DNA from: Bordetella parapertussis
GTDB taxonomy: Bacteria > Pseudomonadota > Gammaproteobacteria > Burkholderiales > SG8-39
Direction of reading: 5' to 3'
Assembly: GCA_945861875.1 (NCBI GenBank)
Contig: CAMAWC010000006.1
Coordinates: 16,496-80,495, forward strand
Length of the DNA stretch: 64,000 bases
Part shown: positions 39,875 to 49,521 of the stretch, one piece after another
Layout: each line of letters begins with the position of its first letter
Numbering within the stretch: the first letter of the stretch is position 1
The notes under the pieces: generated by a model
Told to the model about the DNA's origin: nothing
The model's database searches: none
What the model saw: the letters and a program-made list of their open reading frames with translations, nothing else
Made by a program: the position numbers and the translations under genes

Positions 39875-39949
39875 ATGGCCCGTTCGCTCGGGTTGGATCG
39901 AATTCTGCAATTTGCGCTGCGGGCAATGTCGGCACGGGGAAAGGCGTGA
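39875..39949 (+). CDS. Putative 24-residue leader peptide
   Basis: The ORF starts with ATG 39875 behind a strong GAGGAG ribosome site and encodes MARSLGLDRILQFALRAMSA followed by four more residues. It ends in a TGA that overlaps the GTG start of the first ABC permease (GTGA). A TATATT hexamer lies 29 bp upstream. It is not a recognised protein. The tight coupling suggests that it delivers ribosomes to the permease start, or acts as a regulatory leader; it may also be a chance ORF. Confidence 0.4.
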   Translation: MARSLGLDRILQFALRAMSARGKA

Positions 39950-40830
39950 CTGCAAATTCCAGCGGAGTTCTTCGGTCCAACAGGTGGATTGGCGGCCTGC
40001 TGGTGTTGCCGGCTGTTCTTTGGTTATTGTGCTTTGCCATCGCCCCCATGATTTACCTTGCGTGCCTTTCTCTCTGGACGTCCACTGCGTTTGGCATCAC
40101 ATCGGATTGGACGCTCAAGAACTTTGAGACCATATTCAGCGAGCCAGTTTACCTGCGAGCCCTGCTGCGGACGCTAAGGATCGCGGCCCTGACCACGCTG
40201 CTTTCGCTGCTGGCGGCTTTTCCGATTGCCCTGTTCCTTTCCCGGGCACGGGCAAGGACAAAGGCGATTCTCGTGATGCTGATCTTCCTGCCTTTTTGGA
40301 CGAGCTACGTGGTTCGCAGCTTTCTATGGTTGCCCATGCTTGGCCGTAACGGGTTGATCAACCAGGGGCTGATGGCCCTGGGCGTGACAGATGCACCAGT
40401 GGACTGGCTTTTGTACAACGAGGGCGCAATTTACATCGGCTTGGTCTACGTTTACATGTTGTTTATGACATTGCCGATATACCAGTCGCTTGACCGGCTT
40501 GATGCAAAATTGATTGAGGCGGCCGGAGACTTGGGGGCTACGCCGCTGCAGGTATTCCATAGGGTGATCATCCCCCTGAGTCTGCCCGGCGTATCTTCGG
40601 GCTGCACCATGGTTTTCCTGCTGTCGTGCGGAGCCTACGTTACCCCGCAGCTGCTGGGCGGCGCATCGGGCTTGATGATGGGTAATGTCATCGCAACGCA
40701 GTTTCAAAATTCCAATAATTGGGCGCTCGGGGCCGCACTATCAATCGTGCTGGTGGCCGTGGTGCTGCTCGCGCTTGTGTTCGCAGCCCGCCGGCTCGGA
40801 CTCATGAACATATTCATGGGGGCGCGTTGA
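39946..40830 (+). CDS. ABC transporter permease, spermidine/putrescine (PotB) type
   Basis: The 294-residue inner-membrane permease has about six membrane helices and the conserved EAA loop EAAGDLGATPLQVFHRVIIPLSLPG split as EAAGDLGATP (about 190-200) and PLSLPG. The RSFLWLPMLGRNGLINQGL segment is typical of PotB/PotH proteins. GTG start, overlapping a 24-residue upstream ORF. It shares a one-base TGATG overlap with the next permease. It closely parallels the permease at 50009. Substrate is set by the binding protein at 41711. Confidence 0.88.
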   Translation: MTANSSGVLRSNRWIGGLLVLPAVLWLLCFAIAPMIYLACLSLWTSTAFGITSDWTLKNFETIFSEPVYLRALLRTLRIAALTTLLSLLAAFPIALFLSRARARTKAILVMLIFLPFWTSYVVRSFLWLPMLGRNGLINQGLMALGVTDAPVDWLLYNEGAIYIGLVYVYMLFMTLPIYQSLDRLDAKLIEAAGDLGATPLQVFHRVIIPLSLPGVSSGCTMVFLLSCGAYVTPQLLGGASGLMMGNVIATQFQNSNNWALGAALSIVLVAVVLLALVFAARRLGLMNIFMGAR

Positions 40831-41675
40831 TGGTCGGTGCTTCACCCAAGATCCGGCAAAGTGCATGGAAGGGCGCCATGTATGTCTATGCGCTGCTGTT
40901 CTATGCTTTTCTTTATGTTCCTATCATTGTGCTCGTACTTCTTTCCTTCAACGACGCACAGGTAATGGGGTTCCCGTTGAAGGGTTTCACCCTGCGTTGG
41001 TACGGCGAAGCTTTCTCTGGCGGCAGGTTTATGGTGGCCATTGGCAACAGCCTCCTCATCGGAGTCGCGAGCGCGATATTGGGAACCCTGCTTGGCCTTT
41101 CTGTTTGCATGGGCCTGCGGTACCGGCTTCCGGGACGCGGTGTGCTCATCCCGTTGCTGTTGCTGCCGATCATCACGCCGGGCATTGTCGCGGGCGTAAT
41201 CCTATTCGTCTTTTTCGGGTCGGCAGGAGTGCGTTACGGCCTGTGGCCTGCAGTACTGGTTGCACATGTGACATGGGTGTTGCCCTTCGCATTCCTGACC
41301 CTCTATCCCCGACTTCACCGATTTGACCAGTCCTTGGAAGAGGCGGCGATGGACCTTGGGGCAACGCCCTTCGTCGTGTTCCGCCGGGTTGTGTTCCCAT
41401 TGATCAGGCCCGGCGTTGTTGCGACCTTCCTTTTCGCATTCACTTTATCTTTTGACGAGTTCATCAGAACCCTGTTCCTGGTGGGGTCGCAAAGAACCAT
41501 GCCAGTTCAGTTGTGGATACTCATTCAGGAGGAGGTTGCACCGTTCCTGCCGGCTGTTGGGGTGGTAATCATGATCTTCACGGTTTCGGCAGCAGCACTG
41601 GGTTTCGTGGTTTCCAGCAGGGCGGGCAGGTTGGTAGCAAGAAGCGAGGCGGGGCGGCCGTTGGTCAATAACTGA
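40830..41675 (+). CDS. ABC transporter permease, spermidine/putrescine (PotC) type
   Basis: The 281-residue permease has six predicted helices. It carries the PotC-like N-terminal FLYVPIIVLVLLSFND and GFTLRWYGEAF, the EAA loop EEAAMDLGATPFVVFRRVV (about 170-188), and FAFTLSFDEFIRTLFLVG. The ATG at 40830 overlaps the preceding stop by one base; a longer in-frame ORF overlapping the first permease is discarded. The start also matches the paralogue at 50913. It forms the heterodimeric channel with the preceding permease. Confidence 0.88.
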   Translation: MVGASPKIRQSAWKGAMYVYALLFYAFLYVPIIVLVLLSFNDAQVMGFPLKGFTLRWYGEAFSGGRFMVAIGNSLLIGVASAILGTLLGLSVCMGLRYRLPGRGVLIPLLLLPIITPGIVAGVILFVFFGSAGVRYGLWPAVLVAHVTWVLPFAFLTLYPRLHRFDQSLEEAAMDLGATPFVVFRRVVFPLIRPGVVATFLFAFTLSFDEFIRTLFLVGSQRTMPVQLWILIQEEVAPFLPAVGVVIMIFTVSAAALGFVVSSRAGRLVARSEAGRPLVNN

Positions 41676-41710
41676 GCGACAGGGTGTCGCGATACCAGAG
41701 GAGTCAAGTA

Positions 41711-42841
41711 ATGAACGCAGACACGGGAAGCAAAAGGGATTTCAGGGGCGCGCCCTCAAACGGTGGTCGGCGCTGCGTGTTGCGTGCCGGGATTGCGGCG
41801 GGCGCGCTGGCTGTGGTGCCGGGCTATGTGAGGGCGCAGTCGCCAACTACGTTGGACGTCCTGATGACGAACAGGCTGGTGTTCGGGGAGCTGCGTGAGG
41901 TGGTGGAGCGCGAAGCGAATATCAAGGTCAATGATGCCCCGTTCCAATCCGTTGCTGATACGTTATCGCGGATACTTGCGCCCGGCGGCACCTCCCGATA
42001 CAGCATGATCGTCACGCAGACAGGAGTTGCACGCAAGCCGCTGCTTGGCGAGAATGCGGGCGCCGAAAAGGTTTCGCCGCTCGACTTGAGCAAGATCCCC
42101 AATGCTGCGTCGGTCGCGGAGATATTCAAGGAATATGCGATTTCGCGTGATGGAAAAATGTATGCGATCCCGGTTACCGCAGGCTATGACAGCGTTGTTT
42201 ACAACGCCAGCGTTGTTCCCGAGAAGGATGAATACACTCAGTCCTGGGGAATGCTGTTTGAGGACAAGTACGCGGGACGCATCGCCTGGTTTGATTCGGC
42301 GCTACATATGATCTTGATCGCCGGACTGTATCTGGGCAAACCGCGCCCGGAGCTGATAAGCGCCGCGGAATTGTCCGATATCACCAAGTTCCTGATCTCA
42401 AAGAAGAAGAACGTGCGCACGCTGTACACGAGCTTTGCGCAGGGTGCAAACCAGATCGCGAGCGGCGAGGTCGTGTGTACATATGGTCCGATCCCGCTCC
42501 GGTCTGCGCTGCAACAGCAGGGGGTGAACGTCAAGAATTCCTGGTGCAAGGAGGGTGTCCTTTCGTTCGTGTCCGGGGCGGCGATCCCCAAGGACTCGCC
42601 CAACCAGGATCGGGTCCACGCGTTCATCAATTCCATGCTTGGGGCTGCGTATGCAAGCCGCCTGACCCGGATATCGGGCTACCTTTCGACGTCCACCAAT
42701 GCGGCGAAGAACCTTTCGGCCGCCGAAGCCCGGCAGGCGGGTTATGGGATTCTTGACGGTTCAGTGAAGCACTATCCGAACAGCCTCCCGCCGAACCTGA
42801 ACACATGGATTGAGGCCTGGAGTCGCGTAAAGAGCGCCTAG
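41711..42841 (+). CDS. ABC transporter substrate-binding protein, PotD-like, probable Tat export
   Basis: The 376-residue periplasmic protein has an N-terminal twin-Arg pair (GGRRCVLRAG, about 19-28), a hydrophobic AAGALAVVPGYVRAQ segment, then a mature domain starting TTLDVLMTN. The features fit extracellular solute-binding proteins of the polyamine/iron class (YAIPVTAGYDSVVYNASV, TQSWGMLFEDKYAGRIAWFD). AGGAGTCAAGTA precedes ATG 41711. It is homologous to the protein at 55877 but clearly divergent, so the two systems may take different ligands. Confidence 0.85.
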   Translation: MNADTGSKRDFRGAPSNGGRRCVLRAGIAAGALAVVPGYVRAQSPTTLDVLMTNRLVFGELREVVEREANIKVNDAPFQSVADTLSRILAPGGTSRYSMIVTQTGVARKPLLGENAGAEKVSPLDLSKIPNAASVAEIFKEYAISRDGKMYAIPVTAGYDSVVYNASVVPEKDEYTQSWGMLFEDKYAGRIAWFDSALHMILIAGLYLGKPRPELISAAELSDITKFLISKKKNVRTLYTSFAQGANQIASGEVVCTYGPIPLRSALQQQGVNVKNSWCKEGVLSFVSGAAIPKDSPNQDRVHAFINSMLGAAYASRLTRISGYLSTSTNAAKNLSAAEARQAGYGILDGSVKHYPNSLPPNLNTWIEAWSRVKSA

Positions 42842-42959
42842 CGTCGCCGGCAACGGCACCCCAGACAGGGGGCCGGTTTCTGGCGACAAATTACCGGATG
42901 CGACGGTCGTCTGTCCGGCCATTTTTTGGTAAGGTCATGTTGATACTACGGAGCACGTT

Positions 42960-44036
42960 GTGACCGAAATTGCCGTTTGCGCAAAGGGAATAAGCAAGCG
43001 ATTTGGAGAGACCCTGGCGCTTGATGGCGTGTCGGTTGACGTCTGTCGCGGGGAATTCTTCTCGTTGCTCGGTTCAAGCGGGTGCGGCAAGACGACGTTG
43101 CTGCGCATAATCGGGGGCTTCGAAAGTCCGGATTCAGGCGACATTCTCATAGAGGGGAAAAGCGTCCTTCGGGTGCCGCCATACCAGCGAAGCACCAATA
43201 TGATCTTCCAGCACCTTGCGCTCTTCCCGCACCTGTCGGTGGCACAGAACATTGCCTTCGGGATGGAAGTAAAAAAACGGCCTGCGGATGAAATTGCCCG
43301 CAAGACCAGCCAGATGCTCGATCTGGTTCGTCTTGGAGGATACGAGAACCGGGGGATCGACATGCTCAGCGGGGGGCAGAAGCAACGAGTCGCTATTGCG
43401 CGCGCATTGGTCAACGAACCGGATGTGCTGCTTCTTGATGAACCCCTGGGGGCGCTGGATCTGCAGTTGAGATTGCAGATGCATGAGGAACTGAAACGCA
43501 TCCATCGTGAAATCGGCAGCACCTTCATTTTTGTCACCCACGATCAGGGTGAGGCAATTACGCTTTCCGACCGCATTGCTGTGATGGAGGGCGGGAAAAT
43601 AGTCCAACTTGGAACACCGAGGGAAATCTACGAGCGACCGCAGGTCCGGTTCGTGGCCGAGTTTGTCGGGCATGCCAACTTCATCTTTGGCGAAGTTGTC
43701 AGTCCGGGAGACGGCAACGGTTGCTTCATCTCTGCGAACGGCATTACGTACGAAGGTATCGCAACGAGCCAACTGGACGCTGGCAGCAAGGTGTTGGCGA
43801 TAATCCGCTACGAGAAGGTGGAATTGCTGATGCCCGGCGAGCCAGGCGATGGTTTGCCATGCCGGGTGGTTGACGCGATCTACCGAGGTTCGATCGTGAG
43901 AATATCGCTTCGCGCGGATTCAGGGTTGGACCTTATTTGCGAACTGCCGAGTACCCAAGCCAACAGTGCGATCGAAAGCGGGCAGAACGTAAGGGCAAAG
44001 TGGGCACGTGACCACTTGGTCGTCATGCCGGCATAG
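42960..44036 (+). CDS. ABC transporter ATP-binding protein, PotA type
   Basis: The 358-residue ATPase has Walker A GSSGCGKTT (about 38-46), Q-loop FQHLALFPHLSV, signature LSGGQKQRVAIARAL (about 136-150), Walker B LLLDEPLGALDL, H-loop THDQGEA, and a C-terminal TOBE-type regulatory domain (about 245-358) as in PotA. GTG start, with GGAG 7 bp upstream. It lies 118 bp after the binding protein, completing the first importer, and 117 bp before the HyuB-like gene. Confidence 0.92.
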   Translation: MTEIAVCAKGISKRFGETLALDGVSVDVCRGEFFSLLGSSGCGKTTLLRIIGGFESPDSGDILIEGKSVLRVPPYQRSTNMIFQHLALFPHLSVAQNIAFGMEVKKRPADEIARKTSQMLDLVRLGGYENRGIDMLSGGQKQRVAIARALVNEPDVLLLDEPLGALDLQLRLQMHEELKRIHREIGSTFIFVTHDQGEAITLSDRIAVMEGGKIVQLGTPREIYERPQVRFVAEFVGHANFIFGEVVSPGDGNGCFISANGITYEGIATSQLDAGSKVLAIIRYEKVELLMPGEPGDGLPCRVVDAIYRGSIVRISLRADSGLDLICELPSTQANSAIESGQNVRAKWARDHLVVMPA

Positions 44037-44153
44037 TGGCGGCGCCGGGTCGATGCGGGCTTGCCCGGACGCCAAAAAATTCTCGTTTGCGGGCCGGGCG
44101 GGCGGCGTCTAGCCTGTGAAACTTGGTTTTCTTTCTATTTAGGAATCTGTGCA

Positions 44154-46226
44154 ATGGACGACCGAGCAGCATCCATCGATCCGGTAACGCTTGAGATCAT
44201 TCGGGAGGGCGTTATCACCATTGTTCGCGAGATGCGAGGCAACATGCTGCGTGCGGCATATTCGTCCGCGGTCTGCGAAATGCACGACATGTCATGCGCG
44301 GTGCTTGACCATGAAGGGCAGCTCATCGCGCTTTCCGAGGGGGATAACCCGCAGCACATCTTCCCGATCCTCTGGTCAGTGGCGGGCGTGATGGAGAAGT
44401 TCAAGGGCGACATCAATCCGGGCGACATTTTCCTCCATAACGACCCGTTGACGGGCGGGACCCACCTGAACGACATAGGCATGATCGCGCCCCTGTTCCT
44501 GGACGGGAAGCTGGCATTTTTTCCCGTTGTGCGAGTCCATTTTGAGGACGTGGGGGGGATGTCCCCGGGGAGCATCACCGCCGCAGCGACTGAGACAATG
44601 CAGGAGGGTTTGCGAATCCCGGTTGTGCGGGCATTCTCTCGGGGCGTGATCAATCAGGACCTGTTTGATGTATTCCTGAGCAACATGCGGGTCCCAAATG
44701 AGCGGGAGGGAGACTTCGAGGCGATGCTGGGGACCTGCCGGGTCGCGCAGCGCAGGCTTGAGGCGCTGGTCGCCGAGCACGGACGCGATACACAGGTCAG
44801 GGCGGTCAACGAAATGATTCGTCATGCCGAGCGCAGGATGCGCGATCGCATCTCGCAACTGCCGGACGGCACCTACAGCTACGAGACGGCCATGGACCCG
44901 CGAGGCGCGCAGCTGGAGCCTCTGGTCATCAGAACCACTGTGACGATCTCCGGATCGAGCCTCAAAGTTGACTTTACGGGAACCGCACCGCAGAACGCAG
45001 GCCCTTGGAACCTCGGGCCTTCGGGCGCGCCCACCGGAGTGTTCATGGTGCTCAAGGCGCTGCTTGATCGGAACGGCCCGGTCAATTCCGGTACGTTCAG
45101 GCCGCTGGTGGTTCACACGCCGCCCGGCTCCATCCTCAATCCCACCGAGCCTGTGGGGTTCGGCGGGATGGGGGACATCCGCCGGAACCTCGAAATGTCG
45201 ATCATGGGGGCACTGGCGCCCATCATGCCCGGCCATGTGACTGGCGAGACCAAGAGCACGGCGAATCAGGTGATTGTTTCAGGCATCAATCCAGCGACGG
45301 ATCGCCCATTCATTTTTTATGAGGCGCCAACTGGTGGCACAGGCGGCTTCCTCGAGCATGACGGGAACTCCGCGTTGCGGACTTTTCTCGAAGGTGATTT
45401 CGGATCGTTGCAGTCTATCGAGTCATTCGAGGCGAAATTCCCGCTGCGCGCCGAACGCCTTTCGCTGAGGGCTGATTCCGGCGGAGCCGGGACCAACCGC
45501 GGTGGGCTGGGGTTCGACCGTTACATCAGGTTTCTCGGGCCACGTGGACGGCTCACTGTTTTGTCCGATCGCAACGTGCTTCCGCCCTATGGCGTCGAGG
45601 GGGGCTTCGCGGGTGCGCCCAACCAGTTTTCAGTTCTCCGGGGTGGCAGGGAAATCGCGCCATCCAATCTGCCTGGCAAGGTTGCCGGATTCGAGTTGCA
45701 GCCGGATGACGTCGTCATCGCGCGGAGCAGCGGAGGAGGTGGTTTCGGGGATCCATTGCTGCGCGAGCCCTCACGCGTCATGCACGACGTTGAATTTGGC
45801 TACGTGTCTCCCGGGCATGCCGGGGAGCGCTACGGGGTGGTCGTGAAGGATGGCCGGCTTGATGAGGGCGAGACGAGCCGGGCCCGTAAGAAAATCGCCG
45901 AAACAAGAGTGAAGGGCACTGTCGAACTCGAGCCGGAACTGCGGGATGTCGGGGGGATGCGGCCCTGCTATGTCTCGGAGTGGGATGCCAATGCGCTCCG
46001 GTTGTCCACTGGCGATGTGGCGGAGTTGGTGTCCGGCCATGGCGCGCCGTTTCGGTGCTGGGTTCGCGTAATGAAGGATCGGCGCAAGGGCGTATTCGGT
46101 TTGTCGGCCGATAGCCTGCAGATTTTCGGGGTTCCTCAAGACACGGATCTCGAGTTGCGATCGCTTGGGGTGGATAGCGGCGCGGCGCGGGAGGTATGGC
46201 GCCGCAAACTGGAGGCGCTGTCGTGA
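44154..46226 (+). CDS. HyuB-family subunit (hydantoinase B / oxoprolinase), module 1
   Basis: The 690-residue protein is the larger catalytic partner of an ATP-dependent hydantoinase/5-oxoprolinase/acetophenone-carboxylase type enzyme. Family marks: DPVTLEIIREGVITIVREM at the start, SEGDNPQHIFPI, HNDPLTGGTHLNDIG (about 94-108), NLGPSGAPTGVFMVLKALL, and GGGGFGDPLLREP near the C-terminus. The ATG at 44154 fits family N-termini; the longer frame is unsupported. Its TGA overlaps the HyuA GTG (GTGA), so the two are co-translated. Whether it hydrolyses a cyclic amide or carboxylates a ketone cannot be told from sequence. Confidence 0.88.
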   Translation: MDDRAASIDPVTLEIIREGVITIVREMRGNMLRAAYSSAVCEMHDMSCAVLDHEGQLIALSEGDNPQHIFPILWSVAGVMEKFKGDINPGDIFLHNDPLTGGTHLNDIGMIAPLFLDGKLAFFPVVRVHFEDVGGMSPGSITAAATETMQEGLRIPVVRAFSRGVINQDLFDVFLSNMRVPNEREGDFEAMLGTCRVAQRRLEALVAEHGRDTQVRAVNEMIRHAERRMRDRISQLPDGTYSYETAMDPRGAQLEPLVIRTTVTISGSSLKVDFTGTAPQNAGPWNLGPSGAPTGVFMVLKALLDRNGPVNSGTFRPLVVHTPPGSILNPTEPVGFGGMGDIRRNLEMSIMGALAPIMPGHVTGETKSTANQVIVSGINPATDRPFIFYEAPTGGTGGFLEHDGNSALRTFLEGDFGSLQSIESFEAKFPLRAERLSLRADSGGAGTNRGGLGFDRYIRFLGPRGRLTVLSDRNVLPPYGVEGGFAGAPNQFSVLRGGREIAPSNLPGKVAGFELQPDDVVIARSSGGGGFGDPLLREPSRVMHDVEFGYVSPGHAGERYGVVVKDGRLDEGETSRARKKIAETRVKGTVELEPELRDVGGMRPCYVSEWDANALRLSTGDVAELVSGHGAPFRCWVRVMKDRRKGVFGLSADSLQIFGVPQDTDLELRSLGVDSGAAREVWRRKLEALS

Positions 46227-48307
46227 TTCGAATCGGCATCGACGTTGGCGGGACGTTTACCGATCTGGTTTGCTGGGACGAGGCGACCGGCCGGATGACG
46301 GCGCTGAAAGTGCCCTCGACTACGGGGGCTGAGCACCAGGGGTTCGCACAGGGAATTGCGGCACTGGGAATGCCCGGAGAGAGCATTTCGCAGATAGTCC
46401 ACGGGACGACTGTCGCCACCAACACACTTTTGCAGCGGGTTGGAATTCGCGTGGCGTTGCTGACGACCGAGGGCTTCCGGGACGTGCTGGAGATTGGTCG
46501 CTCCATGCGGTATTCAGCCAACAGTCTGTTCGATTCGAAGTTCGTCAAGCCGGCTCCGTTGGTGGAGCGTCCGATGCGCGCGGAAATCAGGGAGAGGGTT
46601 TCGTCCTCAGGCGAAGTACTGGTGCCGCTGGATGCGCAATCGTTTGCGCAAGCGGAAGCTGCGGTTCGCCGTCTGAAGCCGGAATCAGTCGCAGTTTGTT
46701 TTCTCAATTCCTATGCCAGTGATGTAAACGAGCAGGCAATCAAGGAGCATCTGCAGAAGGTGTTCCCCGGCATGTTGATATGCACTTCCCGCGAGGTTTT
46801 CCCGGGGTTTCAGGAGTTCGAGCGGTTTTCGACTGCAGCCCTCAACGCCTACCTCATGCCAAGCATGGCAAGGTACCTGGACGTTCTTGGCGCCGAGTTG
46901 AAATCAGCCGGCGTTGTACGGCCCATATTGCTGATGGGATCGGGCGGCGGTGCAATGACTCCCAAGATGGCGGCGCAGCTTCCGGTCAGGACCATCCTTT
47001 CGGGGCCCGTCGGTGGAGTGAATGCGTCACTGCGTGTCATGCGAACGCTTGAAGTTGCGGACGCGATTTCCTATGACATGGGGGGGACGTCCACCGACGT
47101 GTCTGTGATCCGCAATTATGAGGCGGTAAGCACCCAGCAGACCGTGTATGGGGGAATGCCGGTCCGGGGCTCAATGATCGAGATAAACACCGTAGGCGCC
47201 GGAGCCGGCAGCATTGCCTTTCTGAGCGAGGACGGCATGCTTCAGGTCGGCCCCGAGAGTGCCGGAGGAGTTCCCGGGCCGGCGTGTTACGGCGCCGGCG
47301 GACAGGCGGTCACGGTGAGCGACGCAAATCTGCTGTTAGGCAGACTTAATGCGGACCGCGCCCTGGGCGGCAGGATCAGGCTCAACCGGCAGCTAGCGGA
47401 GCACGCGCTGTGCGCCCTCGCCGTCAAAATGTCCGGCATGACGGCAATCGACCTTGCCGAAGGCATCATCAGAATCGCGGTGGCGAAAATGGTTGGCGCA
47501 ATTCGCGAAATATCCGTTTCCCGCGGCATCGATCCGCGGCGGTTCTGCTTGATGGCTTACGGTGGCGCTGGGCCGATGCACGCGGCTTTTGTCGCGCGTG
47601 AGCTCGGCATCGGACGCGTGATCGTTCCGCAGCTGCCGGGCAATTTTTCCGCGCTGGGACTGTTGACGTCCGAGGTGCGATGGGAGCTTGTGGAGACGCT
47701 CTTCGACAAACTGGGGCCGGCCGGATTCAAGAGCGTGGATTTGGCGATTCGGAAGCTTCGCGAAGCGGGCGTCGCCCACATGGAGCGCGAGGGTTTCGAT
47801 CCCGCAGCCCTGTCTTTCGAGATTTGGGTCGACATGCACTACTCGGGCCAGGCTTCGCAGTTTGGCGTGAAGATGTCCTCGGATGTGTCGGACGATAAGC
47901 AGCTCAAACGGTTGTTTCTGGAGCGCTACGAGGAACGCTACGGGCAGGCCAGCCAGAATCGGGCCATTGAGATCGATGCGGTGAGGCTGATCACCATAGG
48001 ACGGGGTTCCGATGCCAAGACGATTCTGCCGGTGTTGGCTGAGGGGGGCGGTACGGTTGCCCAGGGGGGGGCAGCCAGGGAGGTGTATTTTTCCGGAAAG
48101 CCCGCGATGACGCCGGTACTTGAGCGCGCAGCGCTTGGGTCGGGTACGCTTCTCGACGGGCCGGCCATTATCGAGGAGCCCGGAGCAACAACGGTGGTTC
48201 CACCGGGGTGGCGCATCACGGTAGAGCGTTTTGGCAACCTCCTGTTGACCATGGATAACTCTGCTGAGCGATCTGATTTGGAAGGAAATCGTGGGTCGAT
48301 CGGATAA
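46223..48307 (+). CDS. HyuA-family subunit (hydantoinase A / oxoprolinase), module 1
   Basis: The 694-residue protein carries the actin-like ATPase/substrate-activating fold. It has GIDVGGTFTDLV at residues 5-16, HGTTVATNTLLQRVG, DMGGTSTDVSVI (about 285-296), and CLMAYGGAGPMHAAFVARELG. GTG start overlapping hyuB. The paralogue at 53788 has the same layout. In known family members this subunit uses ATP to activate the substrate or bicarbonate. The stop overlaps the 5' extension of the LysR gene. Confidence 0.88.
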   Translation: MIRIGIDVGGTFTDLVCWDEATGRMTALKVPSTTGAEHQGFAQGIAALGMPGESISQIVHGTTVATNTLLQRVGIRVALLTTEGFRDVLEIGRSMRYSANSLFDSKFVKPAPLVERPMRAEIRERVSSSGEVLVPLDAQSFAQAEAAVRRLKPESVAVCFLNSYASDVNEQAIKEHLQKVFPGMLICTSREVFPGFQEFERFSTAALNAYLMPSMARYLDVLGAELKSAGVVRPILLMGSGGGAMTPKMAAQLPVRTILSGPVGGVNASLRVMRTLEVADAISYDMGGTSTDVSVIRNYEAVSTQQTVYGGMPVRGSMIEINTVGAGAGSIAFLSEDGMLQVGPESAGGVPGPACYGAGGQAVTVSDANLLLGRLNADRALGGRIRLNRQLAEHALCALAVKMSGMTAIDLAEGIIRIAVAKMVGAIREISVSRGIDPRRFCLMAYGGAGPMHAAFVARELGIGRVIVPQLPGNFSALGLLTSEVRWELVETLFDKLGPAGFKSVDLAIRKLREAGVAHMEREGFDPAALSFEIWVDMHYSGQASQFGVKMSSDVSDDKQLKRLFLERYEERYGQASQNRAIEIDAVRLITIGRGSDAKTILPVLAEGGGTVAQGGAAREVYFSGKPAMTPVLERAALGSGTLLDGPAIIEEPGATTVVPPGWRITVERFGNLLLTMDNSAERSDLEGNRGSIG

Positions 48308-48452
48308 ACCGCCTGCAGGAAGACGCAACATCCAAAGCCTGACACGCTTGCTTGGCGACGTGCCATTGGCTGTAGTTCCTGGCGGAGGGGATGTTCGCCC
48401 CGCGGGTGATGCGGCGGGCGCGCCGCTTTTTTTGGATGAAACCCCGGGGGAC

Positions 48453-49379
48453 ATGGCGCTTTCACCTAAAGGCAAGCGCCGGGAACGCCCCGCGCTCAAG
48501 GCGTTGATCGCGTTTGAAGCGGCGGCCCGCTACGAGAGCTTTCTGAAGGCGGCGGACGAGCTGTGTGTCACGCCGTCGGCGGTCAGTTACCAAGTGCGTG
48601 GGCTTGAAGAGCAACTCGGTGTCCAGCTTTTTTCCAGGAAAAACCAGAGCGTATGCCTTACCGAAACCGGCGAATCATACTTTCGGATGGTGCAGTCCGC
48701 CCTTGAGCGCATCGACTCTGCAACCGATCATTTGCACAAGCTGGAAACGACGAAGTCGCTCAAGATACGGTGTGCCATCAGCTTCGCCGTCCAATGGTTG
48801 ATGCCCAATCTGCCCCAATTCCTGTCCGAGCATCCCGAGTTACATGTAAGGATTGATACTACGAGGGCGTTCGGAAGCTTCTTCAATAGGGAAGCCGGTG
48901 ATTTGGAAATCTGCTTTGGCTCGTCGGAAGTTACCGACATGCATGTCGAGCCCGTCGTGTTCGAAAATATTCTCCCGATGTGCAGCCCAAAGCTGCTTGC
49001 AGGCTCCAAGCCCATTAAATCGCCGGCCGACATTGCAAACTTTCCGCTGATCCATTCCGTCAATAGCTTTCACCTATGGGATGGTTGGTTGTCCGCGCAC
49101 GATGTGGATAGGCAGCCGGTCGCCAGCGACCTGCGGTTTGACAGGGCATTCCTTGCGATACAGGCGGCCGTTAACGGCTTGGGAATCATTCTGGAGGGCG
49201 ACTTCCTGGTGCGTGGCGAACTGATGGACGGTAGGCTGGTGACGGTATTGCCGGATTTGGAGCCTCGCGTGAAAACGTGCCGCCATTTCCTCATTTATCC
49301 GCACTCCCGTGGCCGGTCCGCGCATGTGCAGGCATTTCGCCAGTGGCTGCTTCGGCAGATGGCGGCGTGTGAGCGGTGA
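48453..49379 (+). CDS. LysR-family transcriptional regulator (GcvA-like)
   Basis: The 308-residue regulator has an N-terminal winged helix-turn-helix (ALKALIAFEAAARYESFLKAA and CVTPSAVSYQVRGLEEQLGVQLF, residues 14-65) and a co-inducer-binding domain (about 95-300). The ATG at 48453 is chosen because family members start within 15 residues of the HTH. An in-frame GTG at 48291, behind AAGGAAAT, would add 54 residues and overlap hyuA by 17 bases. It sits between the two transporter/HyuAB modules and in the same direction, so it probably controls one or both; the effector is likely a pathway metabolite. Confidence 0.88.
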   Translation: MALSPKGKRRERPALKALIAFEAAARYESFLKAADELCVTPSAVSYQVRGLEEQLGVQLFSRKNQSVCLTETGESYFRMVQSALERIDSATDHLHKLETTKSLKIRCAISFAVQWLMPNLPQFLSEHPELHVRIDTTRAFGSFFNREAGDLEICFGSSEVTDMHVEPVVFENILPMCSPKLLAGSKPIKSPADIANFPLIHSVNSFHLWDGWLSAHDVDRQPVASDLRFDRAFLAIQAAVNGLGIILEGDFLVRGELMDGRLVTVLPDLEPRVKTCRHFLIYPHSRGRSAHVQAFRQWLLRQMAACER

Positions 49380-49521
49380 GGCCGACGACACTGAGGTGGT
49401 TTCAAAGGGCAATGGATAGACACGGACGGTAGTTCTGCAGAGTCGAACCGGTTTGCCGCCAGATACGCATCTGCCAGACTGCACGCTTTGATTTACCTTC
49501 AATACTTTTTAGGAGAAACAC

